A stretch of DNA of 64,000 nucleotides, from contig OY752147.1 of assembly GCA_963573315.1 (NCBI GenBank), positions 2,356,001 to 2,420,000 on the forward strand, given 5' to 3'. Numbering within the stretch: the stretch's first letter is position 1; every line of letters starts with the position of its first letter. The notes under the pieces are model-generated. The model was not told the origin of the DNA, searched no databases, and saw nothing but the letters and a program-made list of their open reading frames with translations. This DNA is from Entomortierella parvispora (lineage: Eukaryota; Mortierellomycota; Mortierellomycetes; Mortierellales; Mortierellaceae). The position numbers and the translations under genes are program-made. Positions 23,753 to 34,680 of this stretch are shown piece after piece.

Positions 23753-24794
23753 GCAAACCATGCACGTCTCCACGCCCCAGCCCCCAGCCAGGTCCCAGGC
23801 CCCAGTCCCCAGTCCCCAGTGTAGCGCCATGTCTGGGAAAATGAGCCAACCAAACCAACCAACCAGATAGAGCAAATAAACACAAACAGGCCAACTGATG
23901 ATGATAACGCTCGCAAGTCGAGCCTGTGAGAAAATCAACCAGTCAGCCCGTCAGCCAGCCAGAGAGCAAGCCGGGTCAGGTCAAGGCTGTGAGCGGGGGC
24001 CTGGGCCTGAGTCAGAGCCCACGCCCGAGGAGGAAGGGGATGGGCAGGGGGAGGGGGGTCTGGAAGACGGACAACCACTCCAATTTCGTACAACTTGAAC
24101 CCCAACCAACCTATTTCCAGGTTGGTCAAGGGACCTGAACGGAAATGAAGGGAACTGAGGCCAACAGAGCGAGCAGAGGGTCACCAAGGGTACGGGACGA
24201 GGGAGATCCAGAGCGGGAAGGGAGAGGAGGGGAGAAGAGGGGCTCAGTCCCCAGGAAGGAGGCAGTGTGGTCCAAGCAAAATGATGACAAGAGGGGCAAA
24301 ACATGGGAAGGGGACGCAGGGGCGTGGACAGGTGGGAGAAGGAGAGACAGACAGACAGATAGATAGACAAACAGGGGTCTGGGCTGGCTAGTCTGGTCTG
24401 GAGAAGAGACCATGGAACAGAGCCAACAACAGAAGGGAAGGAGCAGAAGGGTCGACAGGCGTGAAGATGTGCATGGATGTGTGTGTATGTGGGTGTGTTT
24501 GTGTGTGGCAGTGGCAGTGAACAGCACTCTGACTGGAGCTGAGGCGGAGTGTTGTTGGCTCGGTCGAGCGGGCGGGGCGGGGCGTAGTACAGCACAGGAG
24601 GGGCAGTAAAAACAAGATAGAAAGATGGACAGCCCACAAGCAGGCAAAAAGCAGGAGCAACAGCTCAGGAACAATCCCCGAGGACAGAAGCAACGATGAA
24701 GACAAAGCACAACAATAAAGTAGAAAGGTGGAGTGGGGTCCAAGGTTTACCGAGTGCTCCGCGGAGGACAGGGACGTAGGAAGGAGTTTTTTGT

Positions 24795-24817
24795 GCAGTG
24801 CAGTGCAGTGCAGTGCA
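24795..24817. repeat. GCAGT pentanucleotide array
   Basis: Tandem GCAGT copies followed by the related units GCAAT and ACAAT. Confidence 0.85.
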
Positions 24818-24943
24818 ATACAATACAGTTGTTGGGCGGTGGAGTGCGATGGGCGAGGCAAGAGGGCTGGTGGGGGCAGTTGTCGATGAAATGGAGGAGG
24901 TTGAATGAATGAATGAATGAATGCGAGACTGTGTAGGACGAGG

Positions 24944-24980
24944 AATGGATGGATGGATGGATGGATGGATGGATGGATGG
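24944..24980. repeat. ATGG tetranucleotide array
   Basis: Nine near-perfect ATGG units, preceded by a (GAAT)n array at about 24903-24922. Confidence 0.9.
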
Positions 24981-25191
24981 ATAGATGGTTGGTTGATGGA
25001 GAAAGAAGGGTGGAAAAAGAAGAAAAAGAAGGGGGAGGGGTGTGCGGCAAAGTCCTTTGGGTGAGAGAGAGAAAAGTCAGGCTGACGAACGACGGACTGA
25101 CCGGCTGAAGGTCGTCCTTTTGGACTCGGAAGAAAGAGCGAAAGAGAGAGAGAGCGGAGAAAGGGAGGAGAGGGGGCCACGGCGCAGACGT

Positions 25192-25312
25192 GTGTGTGCG
25201 TGTGTGTGTGTGTGTGTATTCGATGGGCGATGGGGAGCCGGGTTGGGGGTGGAGAAACACCGTGAGCGGATGTGATTTGACGAGACAAACGTACACACAC
25301 ACACACACACAC
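25192..25312. repeat. GT tract and AC tract forming an inverted pair
   Basis: A GTGTGTG block at 25192-25219 and an ACACAC block at 25291-25312, separated by about 70 bp. Being complementary, they could pair with each other in single-stranded DNA or RNA. Confidence 0.7.
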
Positions 25313-27659
25313 AGAGGGGGGCGCGGATTCAATGGGGAAGGAGGGTCACCACTTTGACTTTGAATACATGTCATAGTCTACGACGACGACTATCACCACC
25401 ACCACCTCTCTTGCTGCTGCTGGCGACTGAATGGATCGTTCTCCCTTTTCATTCTTTTCATTCTTTTCATTCTATTCACTTTTATTGACTGACTGTGCAA
25501 CCAACCCTCCTTCTCTTCCTCTCTCAGTCTCTCTCTCCTCTTTACTTGCTTTCCCATCCAATTATCCAAACCATGGCTCCCCACCCACCCCTCGAATGAA
25601 TGCACGCTGACACCCAAAGAGCGTGCACAAAAAAAAAAAGATGGAGCAAAAAGAAAAAGAAAAAGAAAAAAAGCCGGCGCCCCTGCCTTCTTTGTTTTCA
25701 TCTCTTCATCCGTCCATCTCGTCCTCTTTCTGAGCCCTTCTTGTCCTTGTCCAAAGGCCCGGTGCGCAAGTGAGCCTGCCAATCTGCAATCGGACCAGCC
25801 AACCAACCAGCCAGTCGCAAGTTTTTTTTCTTTTCCTTTTTTTCTTCTACTTTTAAATCGGGGGAACCTGACCGGTTACCCCTGGGGTTCGTGAGGGGGC
25901 GTGCTTCCTCCCGAGGACAATGTTCAATTACTGTTGGTCCGGTTGAATTTTTGGCCTTTTCAATTTGGGTTTTCAGTTTGTCGGATTCATTTGGGTCCTC
26001 TTCTTCCACTGGGATTCATTTCTTCCTGTTCTGGCCCCCCCTCTGCTGCAACTCTCCCCACCATCCCATGAGAGCAGAACGGTAGAGAAAATAGACGACA
26101 CAGAGACACAGAAACGCAAGGGCGCGGGACGAGGATGGCAAAGCGGCAGGGGACAAGGGCCCCAGGATGGATGCACGCCCCGTCTGCCAAGGTATCTTTG
26201 ATCCATTTGGTAGTCTACCAAGGTGTTTGGTTATTTTTGGGTTTTCGCGCGTGCAATAGTGTTTGCGTGCTAGCTAGAGAGAAGGAGGAATGAGAACACC
26301 ACGCATTGTGCATTGCGCGGGAAAAGGGGGTCGATCAAGGGACGGAGCATGCGAGGGGAGAGAAAGGGGAAGACAAGTGCGGAGGGATGAGTGTCCACAA
26401 CCACTGTCCGTCAACATCATCATCGACATCACCTGGCATCCACCCGATCATCATGACACTGGTGCATCTCGGAAAATCTATGGTCTGTCAAAAAAGTCCA
26501 TTGACACTACTCGATCTAGGATGGCTTCCCCCTTTCCAAACTGGCCACGATACGGTTGTTGCGGTCGGGACTTTTGCCATTGAAATCTGATAGTGAAAGC
26601 AAAGATGAACGTATGGAGGAAATTGGCTGCGGCAGATCGTCCCATTGCGAGCTATTTCGACTCTGTTGACACTGGGGCGTGCGCAGAGGGACACCTCGTT
26701 CCCATCTTTCCATTCGGCACGGCGGAGTGATGGGTAGAGTGCAACGCATGGCGTGGCGTGGCAATGGCTGTCCTGTCTCCAGGAGCGATCGTGAACAGAA
26801 CTCTTTTTTTTTTGTCAGCTGTGGTTCTAAATAGATGCAAGCGGCGTTCCAAGGAAGTAGGGGCAAGCAAACAATTGGATCACCATCCGACAGCCCTTCA
26901 CCCACGTAAATCGCATCCATATCCGGTCAGGCTGCCGCCTTGTCAACAAACCAGACCCAGGCCCCCTCGTCGATTGTGTTGGAGGTACACGCCCAAAAAA
27001 AGAACTAGGAACAGAAGGCGGCGAGAATTTGGGAAGACGAGGGCTCTTGTTTTGGCCCGTTCGAATTTTGATCCCCACTTTCCCCCACGGTCGTGATCCG
27101 GCCCAGTCGTCAACAAAAATGCAAACCGGCACGAAGGACACGAACGCTTCTCGGCAAAGAGACGCCATGGTCAGCAACAAAAGCAAAATGATATAGTCTA
27201 TAAAAAACAAAACAAAACAATCATTAGCTTCCCTCTGTCCGTCCATCCTGGCATGCGACCCACAGCTTCATCCAGTGCGGGGTAAAGGACACCCTTCTTT
27301 CTTTTCTCTTTGCTAGTGATACTTTCTTTCAAACCAACTGACATGGCAGCAGGGCCTCAATTATCGTTTGCCCCCCTGAAGAATAATGACCATGATACAG
27401 AACGGGATCGGATGATTCTTTTATCTGCTGCTGCTTGTCTCGTGCAACAAGAACCATCCACAAAGACTGCAGCCCACTGTGTCTCCAAAGAGCCAGCACT
27501 GCAGACACGATGCGACCATCGACCAGAAAAAAAAAAGTGACGTCACGCGATTTTTTTTTTTTTTCGAGAGGAGAGATTGACGGCGACTCAAGGAAACGGA
27601 GGGTTAATCCTCCCTACCAGCAAACACACATCCAGCCAATCCTTGCGCGCTTCCTCAGG

Positions 27660-30581
27660 ATGCCCCCCAAAAAAGCTTCATCAGATGGATCCAAATCCAC
27701 CAAAAAACAGAGACTGGATAATGACGGATCCGATGCACCGACTGGCAAAACATTGACCAAGGAGGAAGAGGAAGCATTGAGCTCGGCAGCGATTGCTCAA
27801 CTTCTGGCCCAGGAGGGCGGCGATCAGAATGGATACTATGCAGAGTACAACAACAACGCCAATTACGATCACCTGGGCGGCGACTATTCAGACGACGATG
27901 ACGACTATCGGCATGATTATAACTACAAGCCAAAGTCGAGAGCAAGACGTGCAGGTGCGTGCTTGTTTATTTTTGGACCCCCACCTTTCTTTTTTTTTTT
28001 TTTTCTTTTTGGTGGCGATGAATGTTTACAGGTTTGCTTCCAACGTCCTAAAACCTCCTTGTCTTTCAAAACATTAGCTCCCCAGGCACGCAAGCGCGCT
28101 AAAAAGGCGCCAGCACCTGCCAAGGCACCCGCCAAAGTAGAAAAGAAAGCCCCCGCATCGGAAGTAACACCTGCTGCTGATTCTCAGGAACCTAACAAGG
28201 AGGCAGAGATTACAGGGAAAACGACCATTGATGCCACAGCCACTGCAACAGAGACTGTAGCTGTCAAGACTGATCCTTCATCTCAAGGGCCCAGCTCCCC
28301 TGTTACCCCGGCTCCTGCTCCTGCTCCCGCCGCTGCTCCTGCCCCTGCCCCTGCTGCTCCAAAAGTCAAGGCTGTCAAAGAAGCCCCTCAAGGATTGAAC
28401 ACTGGAGTTTATTCTGATGTAGAGGAGCGAGCATTTGTGGAGGCATTGGAACTTTTCGGACGCAACTGGCGCAGTGTAAGCATCCTTTTTACCTTGCTGA
28501 ACCCTGCAGCCAGCACACGCGACCATCCAAAGCCAGCACAGATATTGGCGAGCTTGTTCAATTGCTCAATTGCTCGCGTCTTTTTTTTTAAAAAAAATAT
28601 ATATATATAGGTGGAGGAGCATGTGGCGACCAGAGATGCCAACTCGATCAGAAGTCATGCCCAGAAGCATTTCATCAAGTTGTTCAGGGACAATATACCC
28701 TTGCCAGCCAAAGTGTTGGAATCAGGACCTGGATACACTCTCTCTGGAAATGACCTCGACCCTTACTCATCCGCTGCTCGACCTTACCTTGCTCAACGAC
28801 TCGCAGAGGACCCCTCGTCGCTTCCTGTCCAGGGTGGTACTGTTTTCACACCGACCTCGGGAGCTCAAGCCAAGGCTGAGAAGGCTCAGATGAAGGAAAA
28901 GAAGGCGAGCGAGAAGGCAAACGAGGACGCAACAAGGGCCTCGATGAAGGAGGCTGTGAACGACATGAAAGAGTTGAAAATGTACGACATTCTACCTTCA
29001 CATCCAACTACCCATTGTTGCAAGTTTTTGATTGTCTTTCTTACACCATTACCTTGCCTACCCTATAGTAAAAGAGCCTTCAGAGAGCCAAGGGAGCCTA
29101 CACGTCAGAGAGTCAGGGCAGATAGTCCACCAGAGCCGACTTATACTGGACGTACAGACTATTCCAAGGCCCGACTACGAAGCGCAAGGGACCGATCTTC
29201 GATCAGTTTTCGTCAAATGGCGAGTGATCTTGATCCATTGACGATGGTCAAGTGTGAACCCTTCTGTGGGCAGCCCAACTCTGGTGTGGTCGGATGTCAG
29301 CCTTTTGGGATCAAGGTGCAGTCCAACGTCCTTTTAGGAATGGATTTCCATGCCCATTTGATGACGGCCGAGATTATTGGGTTTTTGGCCGGAGACTGGA
29401 ATCCAGAGACTAGGATGATTCATATCAAGGCCATCTTTCCCTGCCGATCCTTACCCACGGGCCAGAATCATATCAATGTGGAGATGGACCCCACCTCAGA
29501 GTTTGAAGTGCGTCAGGAAATTGAGAAGAGAAACATGCGGATCGTGGGCTGGTACCATTCGCATCCTACCTTTACGCCCGACCCATCCTTGGTGGACATT
29601 GAGAATCAGACCAGTTACCAGAGTTTATTCAAGGACGAGTCGTTGAACGAGGAGCCGTTTGTAGGCGCCATCGTTGGTAAGGACCTGATGCATCGATTAC
29701 AGGGCTTCTCGCTCTGGGTGGAATACCTACAATTTACACAACTATCCATCCAAAACACTTTACAGGTCCATACGACGAACGTCTTCCTGGAATGTCATCT
29801 GTAATCAACTGGTTCTACATTAGCCAGTCTCCTCAAGAACGTGGTCATCCTAAGCGTCTACTCTACGATCTCATCGAGGATACAGAGCTGCCTCTCGAGG
29901 AGTCTACACTCTGGGTAAATAATTTTTTGTTATTGATACTTCGAGATATCTGAAGTGCAAATACTAGTGCACACACTGACTTTTCGATTCTTTTCTCTGT
30001 GTTTCAATTAGACCAAGCTGTTTGACGAATACCGCGATTCTCCTGAGCGTGCCAACTTTAACGAGCAGTGGCGTCAGGAAGAGAACGAAACTCGACTTCA
30101 AAAGATGCTGGTGTCGCTTGGTCGTCGCATGCCATGGCTCCGAAACAACCTTTTGAAGAGTAAGGATGCCACCGCAACCGAGGTAGAGATGGAAGCAGAT
30201 ACCTCCGAGAAGATGGAGATTTCAGAGACCGTTGTGGAGGAGACACCTGCTGTGCCTGAGGTTGTCGATGGGTCGGTCGAGATGGAAGTAGCGTCGGTAT
30301 CGGCGGAGGTGGAGCAATTGGCGGTGCCAATGGAGGGTGTTGAACCTACCGCGACGGAACCTGCGGGCGAGCAAGAGGGTGAAGAAGGGTCAGTCGTAGC
30401 AGAACAGCAGCCGCCACAGGAGACACTTGGAGAGTCGATGAGTAGGAGCCCTAGTTCCGAGAGCATCGCGTCCTCGGGTAGCAGCCGCCTCTACCCTGGT
30501 CTCGCTGGACTCCTCAAGGATCCATTCCTGATTCAAGTGGAGCAGGAGCTCAGCTCTTGGGAAGCCGTTGTTGTAGGATAG
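27660..30581 (+). CDS. MYSM1: MYSM1-like SANT + JAMM/MPN metalloprotease (probable histone H2A deubiquitinase)
   Basis: Six exons: 27660-27954, 28078-28475, 28611-28981, 29069-29676, 29766-29914 and 30012-30581, giving 796 aa. Residues 210-256 form a SANT/Myb domain of the SHAQKYF type (ELFGRNWRSVEEHVATRDAN, then SHAQKHF). Residues ~435-600 form an MPN domain opening with VLLGMDFHAHLMTAEIIGFL. Its complete JAMM zinc site is WYHSHPTFTPDPSLVD, with His518, His520 and Asp531. The MPN sequence and the SANT order match animal MYSM1 (2A-DUB), which removes ubiquitin from histone H2A. No SWIRM domain, present between SANT and MPN in MYSM1, is recognisable. That linker is instead Lys/Glu-rich. N- and C-terminal regions are acidic or Pro/Ala-rich. 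Nuclear action is inferred. Isopeptidase chemistry is strongly supported; the H2A substrate is by analogy. Confidence 0.85.
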
Positions 30582-31288
30582 GACCTCCTCCCATGTGTGA
30601 CTGCCGTAAAGACCAAAAGTTTATATATTTTCTCTTTTCGTGTTTTTTTTTTGTCTCTTTGGGCCCTTCTCATACTTCATCACACTTCCTTCCCCCATTC
30701 GTGGGGTTGAGGGAAGGAGGAGCAGGAAGCTTTTCTTGTTCTTGATGCAAGTTTAATGAAACCAATTTTTGCAGGGTCTCTTGGCTCCTCGGGGTCTGGG
30801 GACTCTTTACTCTTTTTACTACAACACAAGCAAAGGGAAAAGTGACGGATGAGAGGAAGACGCGCCCGTTGACAGATTGGAAAAAGGTGACCATGGTCGG
30901 TCGATCCTTTCTCAGAGACACCATTAGACCCGGCGAGTAGACAGTGAAATGGTAGGGGTTGTTTGCATGCGCAGTGTGTATTTACGCCGATTCGATGATC
31001 TCGCTCTTCCATGCAGGTTCTTGTTCAGAAAGCAAAATACAAACAGCCGGGCACGTTTCTGTTTGGCTCTTTTTCTCCTTCCTTGTAAAGTGTGCCCCGG
31101 GTTGAGCGCCCAAATTTCCCGAAGGTTGTCCAACCTTCAGAGAAAGAAGCTGCCTGTAAGCTCTCTGTTCCTTCTTCCTTCCCTTCTTCTTCTCTTCCCC
31201 TTCCCATCCTATCCATCTTCACATTTCTCATATTATCGACGACAAAAAAAAAAAAAAAAAAAAAAGAAACGACCATATACAAAAAATA
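30582..31288 (+). other. Intergenic region between MYSM1-like and four-TM protein genes
   Basis: The 3' end of the MYSM1-like gene followed by a pyrimidine-rich promoter (about 31150-31230) and an A22 run at 31244-31265, ending 23 bp before the next ATG. No gene recognised. Confidence 0.55.
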
Positions 31289-31861
31289 ATGTCCCCGACT
31301 CTCCTCACCACCCAACTCATCGTCTCCAAACTCGAGCTATCGCTCTCGGCAGCCGAGCGTATACATGCCCTGGCCCCGTTCTTGACTCCCAGTGTAATCG
31401 TGAACCTCGGTCTTGGCGCCTATCATCTCATGGTCGGTCTGTTACTGGGCACCGTAAAATACGCACAAATCCACAGTTCCAAGACGGCGACCGCGCATCC
31501 CTACATATCGACCGCACACCGCGCTTCGTTGATGTACGGGTTCGCTTCGGCTCAATTGGCCATGTTGGCCAGTCTCTCATCTTGGTCCGAGCGGACGAAT
31601 TTGGGTGCCAGTGTGGCGACTCAGACGTTTTTCGTCTCGGCCGTGGCCACGTACGCGATCCATGGGATCTTGAAGGATACGACGAATCAGTTCAAGGTCC
31701 CTCACAAGTTGGGTGAGAAACATCAATTGCCCCCTTGGATGGTGCGTGCCTTCATGATCGCATTGGTCGCTGCCGAGGTGGGTGGGTGTGGAGTTTTGAC
31801 CGCTGGGGCCTTCAGGACCTTTTACCATGTCTTGTCTACCTCTTTGTCTCTGACCATGTAA
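31289..31861 (+). CDS. Four-helix membrane protein resembling styrene-oxide isomerase / hydroxylaminobenzene mutase
   Basis: Single exon, 190 aa, with about four hydrophobic helices (near residues 34-60, 75-98, 110-132 and 150-180). The segment TAHRASLMYGF before helix 2, the Asn-rich turn DTTNQFKVPHKLG between helices 3 and 4, and the order of helices resemble bacterial styrene-oxide isomerases and hydroxylaminobenzene mutases. Those are small four-TM heme-dependent isomerases. The His in AHRAS lines up with the heme-ligand His of those enzymes. The Asn expected six residues later is Tyr here, so the same reaction is not assured. The similarity was judged by eye. The protein could instead be an unrelated small membrane protein. 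It is convergent with Ypt1 across an A/T-rich spacer. Confidence 0.5.
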   Translation: MSPTLLTTQLIVSKLELSLSAAERIHALAPFLTPSVIVNLGLGAYHLMVGLLLGTVKYAQIHSSKTATAHPYISTAHRASLMYGFASAQLAMLASLSSWSERTNLGASVATQTFFVSAVATYAIHGILKDTTNQFKVPHKLGEKHQLPPWMVRAFMIALVAAEVGGCGVLTAGAFRTFYHVLSTSLSLTM

Positions 31862-32486
31862 AAAAAAAGGGAAAAAAAGAAAGAAGTCTTAAATTAATAA
31901 TAATATAGATTTATTGTGCGTTGCAGAGATTTTGTCTTATCGGAGCCTGAATGGGCCGATTAAATTTTTTCGAAGATGGATTAGTTTTTGGTGGGATAAG
32001 GGCGTTTGAGTGGTGTTTGAACTATTGGACCCGTTGAAATTTAAGCTCGCGAGCTCAACATTGACCATTCACTTTGTCGGAAACGTTTCCGACAAAGTGA
32101 GCGATTACAAAACGCCAGATCACCGATGGATTAAATAATTTAAACAGCCTCAATAATTGAGAAAGCTCATTTAAAATTAATATTCAGTCGACAAAAGTGT
32201 TGCAAGGCACAATAAATAAAAAAAAGCAATGTTTATTCCGATAAAAAAGGGAGGGCAACGAGTGAAAAAAAAGAAGAGAGAGGGTTCAGAGAACATGAAA
32301 TGGAACAAAAGAGGAAGGGCTGGAGAAGGAGACATGATCAACCGTGAACTCGAGATGGGAGAGAGGTCCTTCTATAGTCTTGCAGACAAAACAAAACAAG
32401 AAAAAGGGCACATCACAGGCAACAAAAAAGTGTAAGGATGAAATAAGAGAGAGTTGAGAGGGGGGAAAGAGAGAAGGTGTGAACAT
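31862..32486. other. A/T-rich convergent spacer
   Basis: Visibly more A/T-rich than its surroundings, especially 31890-32230. It contains a 12-bp palindrome at 32044-32055 and a 32-bp perfect palindrome at 32069-32100. From 32230 the sequence becomes purine-rich up to the 3' end of YPT1. No coding potential recognised. Confidence 0.6.
32069..32100. repeat. Perfect 32-bp palindrome
   Basis: The left arm TCACTTTGTCGGAAAC is followed with no spacer by its exact reverse complement, so both strands read the same. It lies between two convergent genes. It could be a cruciform or hairpin, a binding site, or the remnant of a small inverted-repeat element. Confidence 0.9.
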
Positions 32487-34113
32487 TTAACAGCATCCTC
32501 CAGTGGACTGGGCAGGCAACTGCTGTCCAGATCCGACCTTGATGTTCTTGTTTTGTCCCGCAGGGTTCACGGTCGCTGCTCCCATGCGGTCCTTGATCTG
32601 CTTAGCCATCGTCATGAAGGCCTGCTCAACATTGGTGGCGCTCTTGGCCGAGGTCTCCAAGAAGGGGATCGACAGCTGGTCGGCGAATTCCTGTCGACAA
32701 CAAAGATCGAAATGATAGGAACACGTAAGTATCCAAAGTAGAACAGGAATGTTTTTTTATGGTCCGCGCCACATTCATCCAGTGTCGATCGGGGGGCATG
32801 GTCCAGCCAAGGCGCAGTCCAAAGCAATTGCAAAAAGGGATTTTCAAAAAGGAAGAAAAAAAAAATGGTCATCTCAACTGTACCTTGGCGACAGTGTACT
32901 CGACAACCTTCTTGTTGGTCAAATCACTCTTGTTTCCGACCAACAACTTGTTGACACCCTCGGACGCATAGCGGTCAATCTCGGCAAGCCATTGCTTCAC
33001 GTTAGAGAAGGTGTCCTGGTCAGTGACATCATAAACGACAATGATGCCGTGTGCTCCACGGTAGTACGACGAGGTAATCGTGCGGAAACGCTCCTGTCCT
33101 GCTGTGTCCCACTGTTCCGATTGTTGTTTTCGGTCAAAGAACGAGTCGGCCCCAAAGAGAAAAGAACAGGTTAGTTTTCCAAGACAGATAATGCAAGACC
33201 AGGCATCAACTTCATGGCCACGTACGATTTGGAGCTTGACAGTCTTGCCCTCGAGCTCAATAGTGCGGATTTTCTAACGACGGAAGCAAGAAGCACAGTG
33301 TTAGCGTTCTTGAACAGCAAAAGGGCATAGTGGTTTAGATGCTGCACTCGTGGCCAAAGGGAAAGCCCAGTCAGTGGCTGTAGATGTCTTTTGCTCGTCG
33401 TCGTGATATTGCCACATCTCCTGCTCCGTCCAAGTTCTGGGGTCCACTGCGCCGCCGAGTACTGAAGCTCCGTCTTTGAACCTTCGTCTCCAGCCGGGTC
33501 CTCCCCTCGTCCTGGTCCATGCACTGACAATTAAGTAATGCTTACAAAGTCAACACCAATGGTCGAGATGTAACTCTCGGTGTAAGTGTCGTCGGCAAAA
33601 CGAAGGAGCAAACAACTCTTGCCCACTCCACTGTCTCCAATGAGCAGCAACTTGAAGAGGTAGTCGCTACGTTCAGAGGGTAGAAAAAGGAAAAAAAAAA
33701 GTCAGCCCACGAAGCAGCAAGCACACGACACCCTGACTCTCCTTCCGTTCTCCCCCTCATTGACGTGGCAGAACGGGTCGCTCGAATATTGGCCTGTGGC
33801 AGAATCAGGGTCCCTTGGAACATTGCGGTGGTGAGGTCGAGCATAGCCAAGGTTTTTTTCAATAGGAGAGTATAATCAATTCCAGGGAACAGTGTGCCCT
33901 GTGCCCTGTGCCCATGTAAGGAGTCCATTTGAACAGGAGAGGCGTATAGTAGAGCGCCATGCTTGGTGACAAAAGCATGGAGCATACAGGGAGTAAGAGG
34001 GGTGAGGCAAAGTCAAGGCTCCTGCTCAGCTGCCGAGCCCGTGATGATGGAAGACTGTGCTGAAGTAGAGAATCGCAGTGCTAGGGGAGGATGACTTACT
34101 ATTCGGGGTTCAT
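32487..34113 (-). CDS. YPT1: Rab1-type small GTPase Ypt1
   Basis: Five exons on the minus strand: 34113-34100, 33666-33546, 33273-33226, 33111-32884 and 32690-32487, giving 204 aa, the normal Rab1 length. The first exon is only 14 nt (ATG AAC CCC GAA TA), which yields the conserved [20 protein letters not shown]. GTPase motifs are GDSGVGKS (P-loop), effector region [47 protein letters not shown] and [14 protein letters not shown]. The C-terminus STGGCC carries the two Cys that are geranylgeranylated. Ypt1/Rab1 controls vesicle tethering from ER to Golgi and early autophagy and is essential in yeast. Intron 1 is 433 bp. Confidence 0.97.
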
Positions 34114-34680
34114 GCTGTATTAAGTGAGGAAAGAAGGGTGAGTGGGAGATGAGAGAGAGGGGGTAAGGAGGTCAGTGGTAGGTGATGGGCAGAGGAGAGG
34201 ACGATGAACGAGAAGAGATGAATGGATGGATGGTGAATGCAAAGAGGTCAAAAGAAGAAGAGGGACAAAAAAAGGAGAGGGGGCAACACCGAAACGAGAC
34301 ATCTGGAGCGTGGGCGGGGCGCGTGTTGCGGTCATTATTGTTATTGACGCAGTGCGGGACATGCCTCTCTCTCTCTCTGTCTGTCTCGCTGTTCCTTGCA
34401 TGCGCCTCGCTGTCTGCTCGTCATTTATTGCAACGTTGCTCTCTATCTGCCTGTGTTGTGTTGCACGCTAACAAACGCACCGTTCCTGGGTCTCGGACGC
34501 ATCTGTGCCCTGTGCTCTGTTACGCCATCGCGCACTCTTCTTTTTTGGACGGTGACAAAGGCGCTGACACTGCGGACATGCCCGTCTGTAGTGGAACTGC
34601 TGTGATCATGATCTGCAAAGGTCCAAGCAACAAACGCCATCATGATCAAATACTTGTACAATACTGTATATCCAGATCGA
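34114..34680 (-). other. Upstream region of YPT1
   Basis: 567 bp between the YPT1 start and the 3' end of the Gemin7-like gene. It is purine-rich on the plus strand next to YPT1 (pyrimidine-rich on its sense strand). A (CT)n tract lies at 34363-34378. No gene recognised. Confidence 0.55.

Larger units (their letters stand above)
23340..27659. other. 4.3-kb divergent intergenic region rich in microsatellites
   Basis: This is the largest gap in the window, lying between the start codons of two divergent genes (zinc-finger factor and MYSM1-like). It holds GT/AC tracts (23636-23752, 25192-25219, 25291-25312), a GCAGT pentamer array (24795-24817), an ATGG array (24944-24980), and purine-rich stretches near 24150-24450 and 25000-25170. 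Open frames on both strands have the composition of the repeats and show no recognisable domain. It may include long 5' leaders, leader introns or a non-coding RNA; none can be proven from sequence. Confidence 0.55.

Noticed and set aside
24388-25374. 328-codon open frame on the minus strand
   Set aside because: His/Thr/Ser/Pro product made by CA and CT microsatellites; no start context or conserved segment.
28590-28610. ATATATATAG before exon 3 of the MYSM1-like gene as a TATA promoter
   Set aside because: It is the 3' end of an intron, directly joined to exon 3, which must be spliced in frame to complete the SANT domain.
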